Shown here: one piece after another, positions 33,773 through 45,222 of the stretch
Position numbering within the stretch: the stretch's first letter is position 1
How the letters are laid out: the number at the start of each line of letters is the position of its first letter
Assembly: GCF_030445035.2 (NCBI RefSeq)
Contig: NC_080686.1
Span: 781,931 to 845,930 of the forward strand
Direction: 5' to 3'
DNA length: 64,000 nucleotides
DNA from: Dasypus novemcinctus
Taxonomy: Eukaryota; Chordata; Mammalia; Cingulata; Dasypodidae
The notes under the pieces: model-generated
The model's database searches: none
The model's input: the letters and a program-made list of their open reading frames with translations, nothing else
Told to the model about the DNA's origin: nothing
Program-made: the position numbers and the translations under genes

Positions 33773-36404
33773 TAATTAAAATTATTTTTACGAATTACAT
33801 TCAAAAAACACGATGTCCCAATCAACCCCACTGCCCCCAACCCCCACTCCCTCCACAGCAACACTCTCTCCCATCATCGTGAGACATCCATTGCACCCAG
33901 TAAGTACATCTCTGAACATCACTGCACCCCGTAGTCAATGGTCCACATCATAGCCCACACTCTCCCCCTTTCCATTCAGTGGGCCCTGGGGGGGCTACAA
34001 AGTCCTGTAGTTGTCCGTGAAGCACCACCCAGGACAACTCCACGTCCCGAAAACGCCTCCACATCTCATCTCTTCCTCCCATTCCCCAAACCCAGCAGCC
34101 ACCATGGCTACCCTTCCCACACCCATTCCACATTTTCTCTGTGGACATTGGATTGGTTGTGTCCATTGCACATCTATGTCAAGTGGGGGCTTAGATTCCA
34201 CATGGATACTGGATGCACTCCTCCTGCTTTCAGTTGTAGACACTCTAGGCTCCATGGTGTGGTGGTTGACCTTCTTCAACTCCATGTTAGCTGAGTGGGG
34301 TCAGTCCAATAAATCAAAGTGTAGGAGCTGAAGTCTGTTGAGGCTCTGGGCCTGGGTGTCTTATTATCAGTCCAGAGATTCAAATCCCCTAAATATATCT
34401 TAAACCCCAGCACCAACTACAATTCCAGTAAAGTAGCATGCAAGTCTTGTGAAAAGAGATCCCCTCCGAGTTCAGTTCCATCATGTAGAAACACCAGCTC
34501 CAAAGAAGGGCCATCTGCCATGGCAGTGAACCCCATCTGCCATGATCATAGAACCCGTGGGTCTCTTTATCCCTCAGAAGAACCAATACCTGGGGTTGTA
34601 TCTACTTTATTTGTCTCTTAGACTCTGCTGAGTTGTGCATAAGGGCATTCCTTCTGACAACCTCCAGACTCTTTTTTAGAGACTCATAGCCTTATAATCT
34701 CATTTCTCCTTTCCATTTCCCCCTTATCTTAGGTCAAACAGCATTTTGAAGTCATGTTGTTATATGTAGACAGGGATATTCTGCTGATCCGTATTGAACC
34801 TTTAATTCAAGGTCATTTTCTAGTTGCATCTTCAGCTGGTATGTGGTAGTGATCCCTCAGTGCCAGGGAGGCTCATCCCTGGGTGTCATGTCCCACGTTG
34901 GGGGGAATGCACTGCATCTACATGCTGACTTTGGCTGTGAGAGTGGCCACATTTGAGTAACATGAAGGCTGTCAGGAGGAAACTCCCAGGCACAGTGCTA
35001 CTCTAGGCCTTGTTCTTATTGCAGATGTATAGGCTCAAAAGCATAGCCATTAGTATCAGGAACCCACTGTTGGGCCCTCCTTCCTTCCTGGTTCTTGCTG
35101 TTGCCCCTGGCGGACTGCCACTGCTCCCCAGGGTCCATGACCGTGACCCCCCGGCCAGGTGCCCAGTACCCGCCCCAGCTGTTGTTTTTAATTGTTTCCA
35201 CTATGAGTATATCTAGACATTACTATATACCCTGGGCATATGCCCTGTATAACTCCCTGTCAGCCATATATATCCTGTCAATAACATCCTATATCAGTAT
35301 TCCTCTGCTGCCATTGTTGAACCACTCTATGATTCAAAACTTCCTGTAAAGTGAATCCCAACATAATGTCAGCTTCACAAGGGTCTTAGATCACCGAAAT
35401 TCATATATACAATATACAGTACTTCCCCAGATCCACCATAAAACCTTTTCCCTTCCATAGCGATAATCTTTTAGCTTATTCATATCATATTTCCTGATAC
35501 TGATGTACAGATTCCGAGACAGTAGCTTTCAAACAAGGTGACATCTGTGCTTACTATGTGGTCCATACTTTAGATTGTACAGTTTTCTAAATTTTTTAGT
35601 TATCCTATGTTTTGCCTTATGGTTTACATTATTATTCTGTCGTCCCCTATATGTTTCTGGTGTAATATTACATGTTTTATATTCATCCTCGTGTACTCTC
35701 ACAGAACTCCTCTCTTGCCCCCATATTCACCTTGGTTCCTTCCATTCCACATCCATTTCCCCCCTCCCCTTGAGGCCCACAATGCCAGCCAATCTCTATT
35801 TCCCAAGAAGCCCTGTTCAGCGATCCTTGCAGCATTATTCAGGGCCTGACTTTCTCAACTGCCCTAATGCCCTGGGAGCCATCCTTTCTCTCTAGAGATA
35901 CAGTTCTCTCTATTTGATGGCATTAGTCCTCCCCAGGGTGTGGGTCCACCCCAACTCTCACTTCTTGGGTCTCTTCCCAATGGTACAACCCACCTTGGCA
36001 AAATGAGCCTTCAGCTATTCCCCTGGAGTCCATCCCGCATCAGACCATACCCCCTGAGCATCCTAACCAGATGTCCCTCCTACTTATACTTTGATATGAT
36101 TTTCTCAACTTTTTCTTCTCAACGGACACCTGATACTCTCCCATGTTTGTATGTTGCCCCTCCCTCCCCCGAATTTTTGGACAATATTACCACTCTTCCC
36201 ATCCCCAGCCCCCCTTAAACCCACGAAGCCCCACCTGAAGGCAACCCCTTGCCCCCATTTTGTCCCTTCTTTTTGCTCATACTTACCACCAGCTCATCTC
36301 AGATTCCACCCCTGCAGACGTTAACTCACATCCTTCCTCCACCCCCCCCACTTTCCTGTAAGCCTCTTTTCCAGACTCTCGCTCTTTGAGGCAGTTTGCT
36401 TATT
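33773..36404 (-). mobile_element. Long 3' UTR of L1 copy B (2.6 kb)
   Basis: Non-coding region between the ORF2 stop and the poly-A tail. It is colinear with the 3' UTRs of copy A and of the ORF2-deleted element at 44.9-49.7 kb. Contains two related modules with 'ttcatatatacaatatacag'-type and 'gtcatgtcccacgttggggg'-type words. Confidence 0.85.
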
Positions 36405-39400
36405 TCATATCATTGAGGTCATGTAGTATTTGTCCTTCAATGCCTGGGTTGCTTCACTCAACATAAGATTCTCTAGATTCATCCATGTTATCACGTGTGA
36501 TTGTAGTGTATTTGTTCTTACAGCCGAGTAGTATTCCATTGTGTGTATATACCACATTTTATTGATCCACTCGTCTGTTGATGGGCATTTGGATTGATTC
36601 CAACTTTTGGCGATAGTGAACAATGCTGCTATGAACATTGGTGTACATATATCGGTTTGTGTCCTTGTTTTCAGTTCTGATGGGTATATACCCAGCAGTG
36701 GTATTGCTGGGTCATATGGCAGATCTATGGTTAGGTTTTTGAGAAACTGCCAAACTGTCCTCCAGAATGGTTGGATCCTTCTGCATTCCCACCAGCAGTG
36801 GATGAGTGTTCCCCTTTCTTCACATCCTCTCCAGCATTTGTATTCTTCTGTTTTTTTCATACCTGCCAATCTTATGGGAGTAAGATGGTATCTCATTGTA
36901 GTTTTGATTTGCATTTCCCTGATAGCTAGAGATTTGGAGCATTTTTTCATGTGCTTTTTAGCCATTTGTATTTCTTCTTTGGAGAAGTGTCTGTTTAAAT
37001 CTTTTTCCCATTTTTTAAATGGGTTGTTTATCTTTTTGTTTTCAAGATATATGAGTTCTTTATATATGCAAGATATAAGTCTCTTATCAGATATATGGTT
37101 GCCAAATATTTTCTCCCACTGTGTGGGCTCCCTTTTTACTTTCTTGACAAACTCCTTTGAGGTGCAGAAGGCTTTAACTTTGAGGAAGTCCCATTTATCT
37201 ATTAGTTCTTTTGCTGCTCGTGCTTTTGGTGTGATATTCATGAATCCATTTCCTATTACAAGGTCCTGTAGATGTTTCCCTACACTGCTTTCTAAGGTTT
37301 TTATGGTCTTGGCTCTTATATTTAGGACTTTGATCCATCTTGAGTTGATCTTTGTATAAGGTGTGAGATGGTAATCCTCTTTCATTCTTCTTCATATGGC
37401 TATCCAGTTCTCCAGGCACCATTGTTGAATAGGCCATTCTCTCCCAGTTGCGAGGGTTTGATGGCTTTATCTAATATTATAAGGCTATATACATGAGGTT
37501 CTATATCTGAACTTTCAATTCGATTCCATTGGTCTGTGTGTCTCTCCTTATGCCAATACCATGCTGTTTTCACTACTGTAGCTTTGTAGTATGTTTTGAA
37601 GTCAGGAAGTGTGATTCCTCCTATTTTGTTTTTCTTTTTCAGTATGTCTTTGGCTATTCGGGGCCTCTTTCCTTTCCAAATAAATTTCATAGTTAGTTTT
37701 TCTAGTTCCTTAAAGAAGGCTGTGTTGATTTTTATTGGGATTGCATTGAAGGTGTAGATCAGTTTTGGTAGGGTAGACATCTTAATAATATTCAGTCTTC
37801 CTATCCATGAACAAGGAATATTCTTCCATTTATTTAGGTCTCCCTGATTTCCTTGAACAGTCTTGTATAGTTCTTGGTGTATAGGTTTTTTACCTCTTTA
37901 GTTAAATTTATTCCTAAGTATTTGATTTTTTTATTTACTATTGTGAATGGTATTTGTTTGTTGATTTCCTCCTGATCTTGTTCATTATTGGTGCAGAGAA
38001 ATGCTAATGATTTTGGCGCATTGATCTTATAACCTGCGACTTTGCTGAACTCATTTATGAGTTCTAGAAGCTTTTTTGTAGATCTCTCAGGGTTTTCTAT
38101 GGATAGGATCATGTCATCTGCAAATAATGAAATTTTGACTTCTTCCCTTCCAATTTGAATGCCTTTTATATCTGGTTCTTGCCTCAGTGCTTGAGGAAGT
38201 ACTTCCAAGACAATGTTAAATAGGAGCGGAGACAATGGGCATCCTTGTCTTGTTCCTGAGTTTAGAGGGAAGGATTTCAGGATTTCCCCATTGTAAACAA
38301 TGTTGGCTGTAGGTTTTTCATATATACTCTTTATCATGTTCAAAGAGTTTCCTTGTATTCTAATCTTTTGGAGTGTTTTTATCAAGAAGGGGTGCTGTAT
38401 TTTGTCAAATGCCTTTTCTGCATCTATAGATATAATCATGTGATTTTTTTCCTTCAATCTGTTTATATGGTGTATCACATTGATTGATTTTCTTATGTTG
38501 AACCATCCTTGCATACCTGGAATAAATCCCACTTGGTCACGGTGTATAATTCATTTAATGTGTTGTTGAATATGATTAGCAAGTATTTTGTTAAGTATTT
38601 TTGCATCTAGGTTCATTAGAGGAATTGGTCTGTAATTTTCCTTTCTTGTGGTGTCTTTGTTTGGCTTTGGTACTAGGATAATGTTGGCCTCATAGAAGTT
38701 TGGCAATGTTCCTCCTGTTTCGATATTTTGGAATAGTTTCAACAGGATTGGTGTTGGTTCTTTCCGGAATGTTTTGTAGAATTCACCTGTGAAGCCGTCT
38801 GGCCCTGGGCTCTTCTTAGTTGGGAGAGTTTTAATGACTGATTCTATCTCTTTGCTTATGATTGGTTTGTTAAGATCCTCAATTCCTTCTTTTGTCAATA
38901 TGGGCTGCTTATGTGTTTCTAGGAATTTGTCCATTTCCTCTAAATTGTCATTTTTGTTGGAATATAATTTTTCAAAGTATCCTCTTATGATAGTCTTTAT
39001 TTCTGTGGGGTCAGTGGTGATATCGCCTTTCTCATTTCTTATTTTGTGTATTTGCATCTTTTCTCTTTTTTTCTTTGTTAGTCTCGCTAAAGGTTTGTCA
39101 ATTTTGTTGATCTTCTCAAAAAACCAGCTCTTGGTCTTGTTTATTTTTTCAAGTGCTTTCTTATTTTCTATTTCATTTAGTTCTGCTCTTATCTTTGTTA
39201 TTTCCTTCCTTCTTTTTCCTGTTGGGTTACTTTGTTGTTGTTTTTCTAATTCCTTCAAAAGAGCGGTTAGTTCTTCAATTTTTGCTCTTTCTTCTTTTTT
39301 GATATGTGAATTTATGGCTATAAATTTTCCTCTCAGTACTGCTTTTGCTGCGTCCCATAAATTTTGGTATGTTGTGTTATCATTATCGTTTGTTTCGAGG

Positions 39401-40216
39401 TAGTCATTGATTTCTTTTGAGATTTCCTCTTTGACCCACTGTTTTTCTAAGAGTGTGCTGTTTAATTTCCAAATTGTGGTGTGAAGTCTGGGCCTCCGTC
39501 CCTTGTGAATTTCCAGCTTCACTCCACTGTGGTCAGAGATATTGTTTTGTATGATTTCAATCTTTCTGAATTCATTAAGCCTTTCTTTGTGGCCTAGCAT
39601 ATGGTCAATCTTGGGGAATGTTCCATGTGCGCTTGAGAAAAATGTATATCCTGCTGTGTTTGGGTGTAATGATCTATATATGTCTATTAGATCCAGCTCC
39701 TCTAATATACTGTTCAGATGTTTTGTTTCCTTAGTGATTCTCTTTTGAGATGTTCTGTCCAGAGTGATAGTGGTGTATTAAAGTCCCCCACTATAATTGT
39801 AGATGCATCTATTTTTTCACTTAGTTTTTCCAGCGTTTGTCTCATGTATTTAGAGGCACCCTTGTTAGGAGCATAAATATTTATGATCGTTTGATCTTCT
39901 TGACAGATTGTCCCTTTCACTAAAATGTAGTATCCTTCTTTATCTCTCAAAATTGTTTTACATTTAAAGTCTATTTTGTCTGATATTAATATAGCTACTC
40001 CTGCCTTTTTTGGTTGTTGTTTGCTTGTATGATTGTTTTCCAGCCATTCACTTTCAATCTCCATGCATCTCTGGGTCTAAGATGTGTCTCTTGTAGACAG
40101 CATATAGATGGGTCATATTTCCTTATCCAGTGTCCCAGTCTGAATCTTTTGACAGGTGAGTTTAATCCCTTGATATTCAGTGTTATTACGTTCAGAGAAT
40201 TATTTGTGGTAGTCAT
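36405..40216 (-). pseudogene. L1 ORF2 (endonuclease, reverse transcriptase), recently broken
   Basis: In order on minus: endonuclease start ([38 protein letters not shown]), reverse transcriptase with [33 protein letters not shown] and the catalytic-type FADDM, then the C-terminal domain with [20 protein letters not shown]. Lesions seen: single-base losses near 40005 (A-run), 39757, 37842 and 37425, and in-frame TGA stops at 38553-38551 and 37394-37392. The final 326 codons (37385-36405) are open. About 1270 codons overall, normal for the family. Confidence 0.95.
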
Positions 40217-40296
40217 ATTTTGGTTGGATTTGTGTTTGTTATATTTTGTTTTTATTATTATATTTTCCCCTTCTATTTTTGTCTTTTTTGTTCCTC

Positions 40297-41268
40297 TTAC
40301 ACTCTCCTCCATCTCTGACTGTCCTGTTTTTTCCTTTCTTCCTGCAGAACTCCCTTAAGAATTTCTTGAAGGGGAGGTTTCTTGTTGATATACTCTTTCA
40401 GTTTCTGTTTATCTGTGAATATTTTGAACTCTCCATCAATTTTGAATGCTAGTTTAGCTGGATAGAGTATTTTTGGTTGGAAATTTTTTTCCTTTAGTAC
40501 CTTGACTATATCATACCACTGCCTTCTTCCTTCCATGGTTTCAGATGAGAAATCCGCATTTAATCTTATGGAGCTTCCCTTGTATGTGATGGTTTTCTTT
40601 TCTCTTGCTGCTTTTAGAATTTTCTGTTTGTCTTGAGCATTGGATAATTTGACAAGTATATGTCTTGGGGTACGCCTGTTGGGGTTTATGACCAGTGGAG
40701 TGCGCTGTGCTTCTTGGATATGTATATCTGTCTCTTTCAGTAGATTTGGGAAGTTTTCAGTCATCATGTCCTGCAACACTCCTTCTGACCCCTTTCCCTT
40801 CTCTTCTCCTTCTGGAATGCCTATAATACGTATGTTTGAGCATTTTGCATTATCATTCAGGTCCCTAAGTCCTATCTGCATTTTTTCTACCTTTTTATTG
40901 ACCACTTCTACTATCTGTTTGATTTCCAATGCACTGTCTTCCACATCACTAATTCTCTGTTCTGCCTCTTCTAGTCTGCTGATATTTGCTGCAAGTGTAT
41001 TTTTGATTTCTTGAATTGTGGTGTTCATTTCCATCATATCTGTTATTTTTTTGTGCATGTCTGCAATTTCCCCTCCAAGTGTTGTCTTCATGTTGTTAAC
41101 CTCTTTCATTACTTCATCAAATTTGTCGGTGATAAATGTTTTGACATCTTTCATTGCTTGTGCGAAGATCTGCTCCCCTTCCTGATTTTTAGTTTGTTGA
41201 TTGGATTCAGTCATGTTTTCCTGATTAGTGGTTTGGTTTGTAGATTTTTGTTGCTGTCTTGTCATCAT
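40297..41268 (-). CDS. L1 ORF1 protein, intact frame (323 aa)
   Basis: ORF1p is the RNA-binding chaperone that coats L1 RNA as trimers in cytoplasmic particles. Here the frame is complete from MMTRQQQKSTNQ to a stop at 40297. Residues about 35-135 are coiled-coil heptads (EEAEQRISDVEDSALEIK). The RNA-recognition domain begins near 143 (SNIRIIGIPEGEE), with RTPRHILVKLSNAQDKQKIL further on. The C-terminal domain carries ADFSSETMEGRRQWYDIVKV. Length is close to the 338 aa of human ORF1p. The homologous ORF in copy A is destroyed. Confidence 0.95.
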   Translation of the reverse strand: MMTRQQQKSTNQTTNQENMTESNQQTKNQEGEQIFAQAMKDVKTFITDKFDEVMKEVNNMKTTLGGEIADMHKKITDMMEMNTTIQEIKNTLAANISRLEEAEQRISDVEDSALEIKQIVEVVNKKVEKMQIGLRDLNDNAKCSNIRIIGIPEGEEKGKGSEGVLQDMMTENFPNLLKETDIHIQEAQRTPLVINPNRRTPRHILVKLSNAQDKQKILKAAREKKTITYKGSSIRLNADFSSETMEGRRQWYDIVKVLKEKNFQPKILYPAKLAFKIDGEFKIFTDKQKLKEYINKKPPLQEILKGVLQEERKKQDSQRWRRV

Positions 41269-43553
41269 TTTTCCTTGATGGGTTTAATCAGATCCGTAGC
41301 TTCTTTGTCTAGTCTTGGTGATTAATTAACTGGTTTTTTTTTTGCATAAGCGTTATACCTTCTCTTTTTCACTTTGTTCTTCCTATTCGAATTTCTTATT
41401 GCTGGTTAACTTCACTTTAAAGGAAAGTATTAGTGCTGGGGAAAGGCAATTGTGTAAGGAAGGAAAAAGTGTAAAGTAGTATTTGTGATATATGTTAACA
41501 AAGTATCAATATGAGTTCTGGGAGGATGGAGGTTAGATTATGTAAAATTGTGTAGAGTTATCGTAGTAGGAAAGTACCTATAATAAGGTAGATGACTGAA
41601 TATGGGAGGAATATGGTACGTACTAAGAAGCTATTGTTTTCATGAGAGAGGGAAAGAGAAAAGAAAGGTAATCATTTCAAGGGCAGATACCAGATGGAAA
41701 ACTAAACAAAGGTATTAGAAATTAAGAGTTAGATGCTTAGTGGATCAAAGAAAAGGAGTTGGAATGTAGGAGAGATAGCAGATGGTGGAGGATATCAAGT
41801 TGTAGGGGAAAGGGGTTAGTGTAGATAGCCTAAATCTATTCACAGAGCAATGAGGCAGTGGAAGATGAGGAAACCCAGTAAATGTGAGGTGTTTCCTGCA
41901 GGACCTATTGTATTGTTAAGATAAAATAGAATAAGAAGAAGATCGGGGACAAGAAAGAGAGGATCTAAAAAAAAAAAAAAAGGAAAAAGAGACTTTGGGG
42001 GATACGCTGGGAGAAAATACTAGGGGATAATGCAATGCCAGGAATCAGAACATTAAAAAACTTGAGTAAAAAAAATAGAATAAAAATAAAAGCAAAACAA
42101 AATAAAATAAAGAAGAAAAAATGCAAACTTTGAGGGCTAGGATATTCAAGGGCCTCAGATGAACCTCAGGGCGTGATGGATTCAGGGATGGACAGTCTGA
42201 GGTATTAAGGCCTCAAGAGGTGTGAGTCTCTGGCATGTGGGCCACGAGAGTCCAGGGAACTCAGACCTGGCAACCTCAAGTCCAGTTAACGGGAATCCTG
42301 GGAGCACCACAGTGCATCACAGCCTTCAGGGATCCCCACAGCTGGGTGCCATCCCTATGGGTGAGGTCTCATCCACAAGCTCTATCCTGTGTTCTCTGTC
42401 CTACAATTCACTCACTAGGGTCTATTGTTTGGATATATCACCAATTGAGTTCAGGAACCCTCCCACCCTGTGGTCCCCAGGAACGTCCACCTGAGGGCTC
42501 CTCTAGGCTGCAGCCAATTTAATGACTCAGATAAAATATCCTGGTCCGGGGGAGGTGCTCCAGCCAGAAACGCTAATAGTAGAGTCCAAACCCGAAATTC
42601 CCATGCTTCGCAAAATATTCCCCTAATCAGGTTCCAAATGTCTGGCACCCCGTGAGACCCTGGTAGCGTCTCTTTGTTGCTATCACTTTGAGACTGCTGT
42701 AGTTCTGCAGCAGGGGTGGGGGGGTGGGGGTGTGGCTCTAGGCGGAAACGCTATTGTGTCCTCAATCACAACTTCCCCCGGCTTTGCCCTAAAACCCCCG
42801 TCTGTCTGCCCAAATGGGTCTGCAAGCACCTCCCTTCCCACAAACCCCCAATAGGCCGCCCAGGGCCCACAAACTCCCCAGTACTGCAGATGCTCCAAAA
42901 AAAAAAAAAATAAAATAAATTAAAAAAAAAAAACAAAACAAAAAACAAAGAACAGAAACCCCTCCGCAGGCATGGCTCCGCCCGCCGCTGCCCGCCGCTG
43001 AGGCCTGGACCGGCTCCGCCCGGTGCCGTATGCCCCCTGTGGCCCGGCCCGGCTCCGCCCACCGCCACTGCCCGCCGCGGAGGCCTGGACCGGCTCCGTC
43101 AGGCTCCGTATGCCGGGCGGCCCGGCCCAGCTCCACCCGGCTCCGTACACCGGCCGCCGCAGTCTGGACTGGCTCTGCCCGGCCCCGCTCGCTGCAGCGG
43201 CCCGGCCCGGCCCGGGTCCGGCGTCCGCCTCCCTCCGCCGCGGCCTGGACCAGCCCCGCCCGGCTCCGTACGCTGCCGCGGCCTGGCCCGGCTCCGCCCG
43301 GCTCCGCTCGCTACAGTGGCCCGGCCCAGCTCTGGCGTCCGCCTCCCGCCGCTGCGGCCTGGACCGGCCCCGCCCGGCTCTGTACGCCGCCGCGGCCTGG
43401 CCCGGCTCCGCCCGGCTCCGCTTGCTACAGCGGCCCGGCCCGGCTCCGGCGTCCGCCTCTCGCCGCGGCCTGGACCGGCCCTGCCCGGCTCCATACGCCG
43501 CCGCAGCCCGGCCCGGCTACGCCCGGCTCCGGCGTCCACTGCCCGCCGCCGCC
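41269..43553 (-). promoter_or_regulatory. 5' UTR of L1 copy B (internal promoter region)
   Basis: About 2.3 kb upstream of ORF1 on minus. The ORF1-proximal part is purine-rich on plus, like copy A. The distal part contains a module at 42755-42896, an A/T-rich stretch (42895-42950) and the GC-rich monomers. Its terminus at 43553 directly abuts the target duplication, so the array is the true 5' end. Confidence 0.85.
42957..43553. repeat. GC-rich ~115-bp tandem monomers at the L1 5' end
   Basis: About five imperfect units of 'cggcccggctccgcccggct'-type sequence. A marker word 'ctgcag/ctacag' before 'cggcccggcc' lies at 43192, 43311 and 43425, giving periods of 119 and 114 bp. Very CpG-dense. 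The long Pro/Ala/Arg frames on both strands are by-products. Confidence 0.9.
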
Positions 43554-43570
43554 TGTTTTTGTTTACTTTG

Positions 43571-44455
43571 GTCCAATCTTTCTCATCAGCTTGGTAATGG
43601 CTTTGAAGATGACAGCTTGCATTTCTGTTATAATCTATACCGTAAGGAGCAGGAAGGACTTATTCTCAATGGTTTGTAGTTGATAGTTTTACTTGGATGG
43701 TAACTCCCTGTAGGTCCATCTCCAGGGACCTGCATTTATTTCACCTAACTCAGAACCTTCCCAGTGCTCAGGCTGCTCAGGCTATTTACCAAAATATTTA
43801 AGTAAATAAACTAGTTGCTACATGGCTCACAGGATTGTAGTTGGGGCTGCAAAAGACTAAGCCAAATGCTTTGGAGGAATGAGGTGGTTTGTCTAATAAG
43901 GTCTTTGAAAAGCTGCAATATATTCTTGCATATCTAGATTCAATGTGCATGCAAGGGCTAGGTGCATGAATAGAAAAGACCTTAAAAATGTCCTAATCTC
44001 TCAGCTCTGGTTGACCCTTAAGATTTGTACAAACAGGATGTGTAGGGTTGTGGAGTCATAAACTGACTGAGTGTTAAACCTATGTTCCATTGTACAGATA
44101 AAACATATCTGCAAGAACTTTGAAATTTTTTATTGATCTTAGGTCTGTGTGGAAATTTCTGCCCATTCCCTTTGTGACCACTAAGCTATTGGAACAGAGA
44201 TTTAAGTGACCATACCTGGAAAATTTTACCAGTTTCACAACATTAGTGCCAGAAACTGACTAAACAAACAACTACAGCAAGCAGTCACAACAAACCATGG
44301 ATTCAGGAAAATCTGATTTCAGACTGGCCACCTTAAAATATTCAAAGGATCCAGTTTTCAGAGCATGCAATGGAAGAAGGAAGAATATCCTACATACAAG
44401 GGAAAAAAGTGATATAAATGAAACTTTAGGAAACCCATATTTTGAACTTACTAGG
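43571..44455. other. No gene seen
   Basis: AT-rich sequence without recognised repeats or exons between L1 copy B and an ERVL-type LTR. Confidence 0.45.
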
Positions 44456-44912
44456 TGTGATGGTTAGGCTATTGTGTCAACATGGCCAGGTAATTATGCC
44501 CAGTTCTTTGGTCAAGCAAGCACTGAACTAACTGTAATACAAGGGCATTTATGAACTTTAGTCACCATTGACCTTACTGTAGTGGTAAATCATAGATAGC
44601 TGGTTATAATTACATCAGTCAGGGAGATTGCCATCAGCAATGAGTGACACTTGACCCAATCAGTTGAATCCCTTAAAAGGGGAAGTGATTCCAGCATTGA
44701 GAGAATTTCCCAGCTCATCTTTGGACAGCCAACATCTCCCAGAATGCATCAAGAATCTTCACTGGACTTTTACCAGAGCTTCTGGTTGCAGCCTGCCTGC
44801 AGAACCTGAACTTGTGTATCCCCATGGCTGCATGAGAAACTCTGATAAGTCTCTTACTATTGACAGATATCCCTTGTTGATTCTGTTTCCCTAGAAAACC
44901 CTGACTAATACA
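44456..44912 (+). mobile_element. ERVL-type LTR (MLT2-like), copy 1
   Basis: Begins 'tgtgatggttaggctattgt' and ends 'gaaaaccctgactaataca', the classic MLT2-type ends (TG...CA). About 70-80 percent similar by eye along its length to 55612-56051. No target duplication is readable. Confidence 0.75.
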
Positions 44913-44944
44913 CTGCAAAGATTACAAATTACCAAATTTTATAT

Positions 44945-45183
44945 ACTTTTCCATTTTTTAAAAGAAGGTATTTAGATTACATAAATGATATATAAGAAAT
45001 ATAGGGGATTCCCATATGCCCTGTTCCTCATTCCTCCCACATTTTCCCACATTAACAGCATCCTTCATACATGTGGTACATTTTTGAAAATTGATGAACA
45101 CATTTTGGAGCATTGCCTATAATGCTATATAGGCATTATGTATGGATTATAGTTTCCTATTGTAGTTTACACCATGTCCTGCA
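44945..45183 (-). mobile_element. L1 3' end (left part), split by the UBE2D3 retrocopy
   Basis: The terminal L1 3' UTR on minus ('gattcccatatgccctgttc', 'catgtggtacatttttgaaa' on plus). It resumes at 47165 after the retrocopy, as shown by the duplicated CAATTTTGTAA. Confidence 0.8.
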
Positions 45184-45194
45184 CAATTTTGTAA
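45184..45194. repeat. Target-site duplication of the UBE2D3 retrocopy, left
   Basis: CAATTTTGTAA, repeated exactly at 47154-47164. Confidence 0.9.
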
Positions 45195-45216
45195 TTTTTT
45201 TTCACTAAAACAGTAC

Positions 45217-45222
45217 TTTATT
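45217..45222 (-). terminator. Polyadenylation signal of the UBE2D3 retrocopy
   Basis: AATAAA on the minus strand, 14 nt before the short A-tail at 45202-45195. Carried over from the parental mRNA. Confidence 0.85.

Larger units (their letters stand above)
33765..43553 (-). mobile_element. Full-length L1 (copy B), minus strand, 9.8 kb
   Basis: A perfect 17-bp duplication bounds the insert, so both ends are known. On minus: 5' UTR 43553-41269, ORF1 41268-40297, spacer of about 80 bp, ORF2 40216-36405, 3' UTR 36404-33773, poly-A (T-run at 33765-33772 on plus). ORF1 is open; ORF2 has at least six lesions. This is the youngest-looking L1 in the window, although not active as it stands. Confidence 0.95.

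Noticed and set aside
36607..37359. 250-codon plus-strand frame antisense to L1 ORF2
   Set aside because: Shadow of the ORF2 reading frame on the other strand; no known protein features. The same applies to 38789-39403.
43023..43540. Possible host-gene CpG island downstream of L1 copy B
   Set aside because: The 17-bp target duplication ends at 43554, so the CpG-rich block is inside the L1 insertion.
42957..43683. Long open frames (over 200 codons on plus) in the GC-rich region
   Set aside because: They arise from ~115-bp GC-rich monomers at the 5' end of an L1; the peptides are Pro/Ala/Arg repeats open on both strands.
44664..44894. 76-codon frame ending in SDKSLTIDRYPLLILFP
   Set aside because: Lies wholly within an MLT2-like LTR; the homologous LTR at 55612 has a similar spurious frame.
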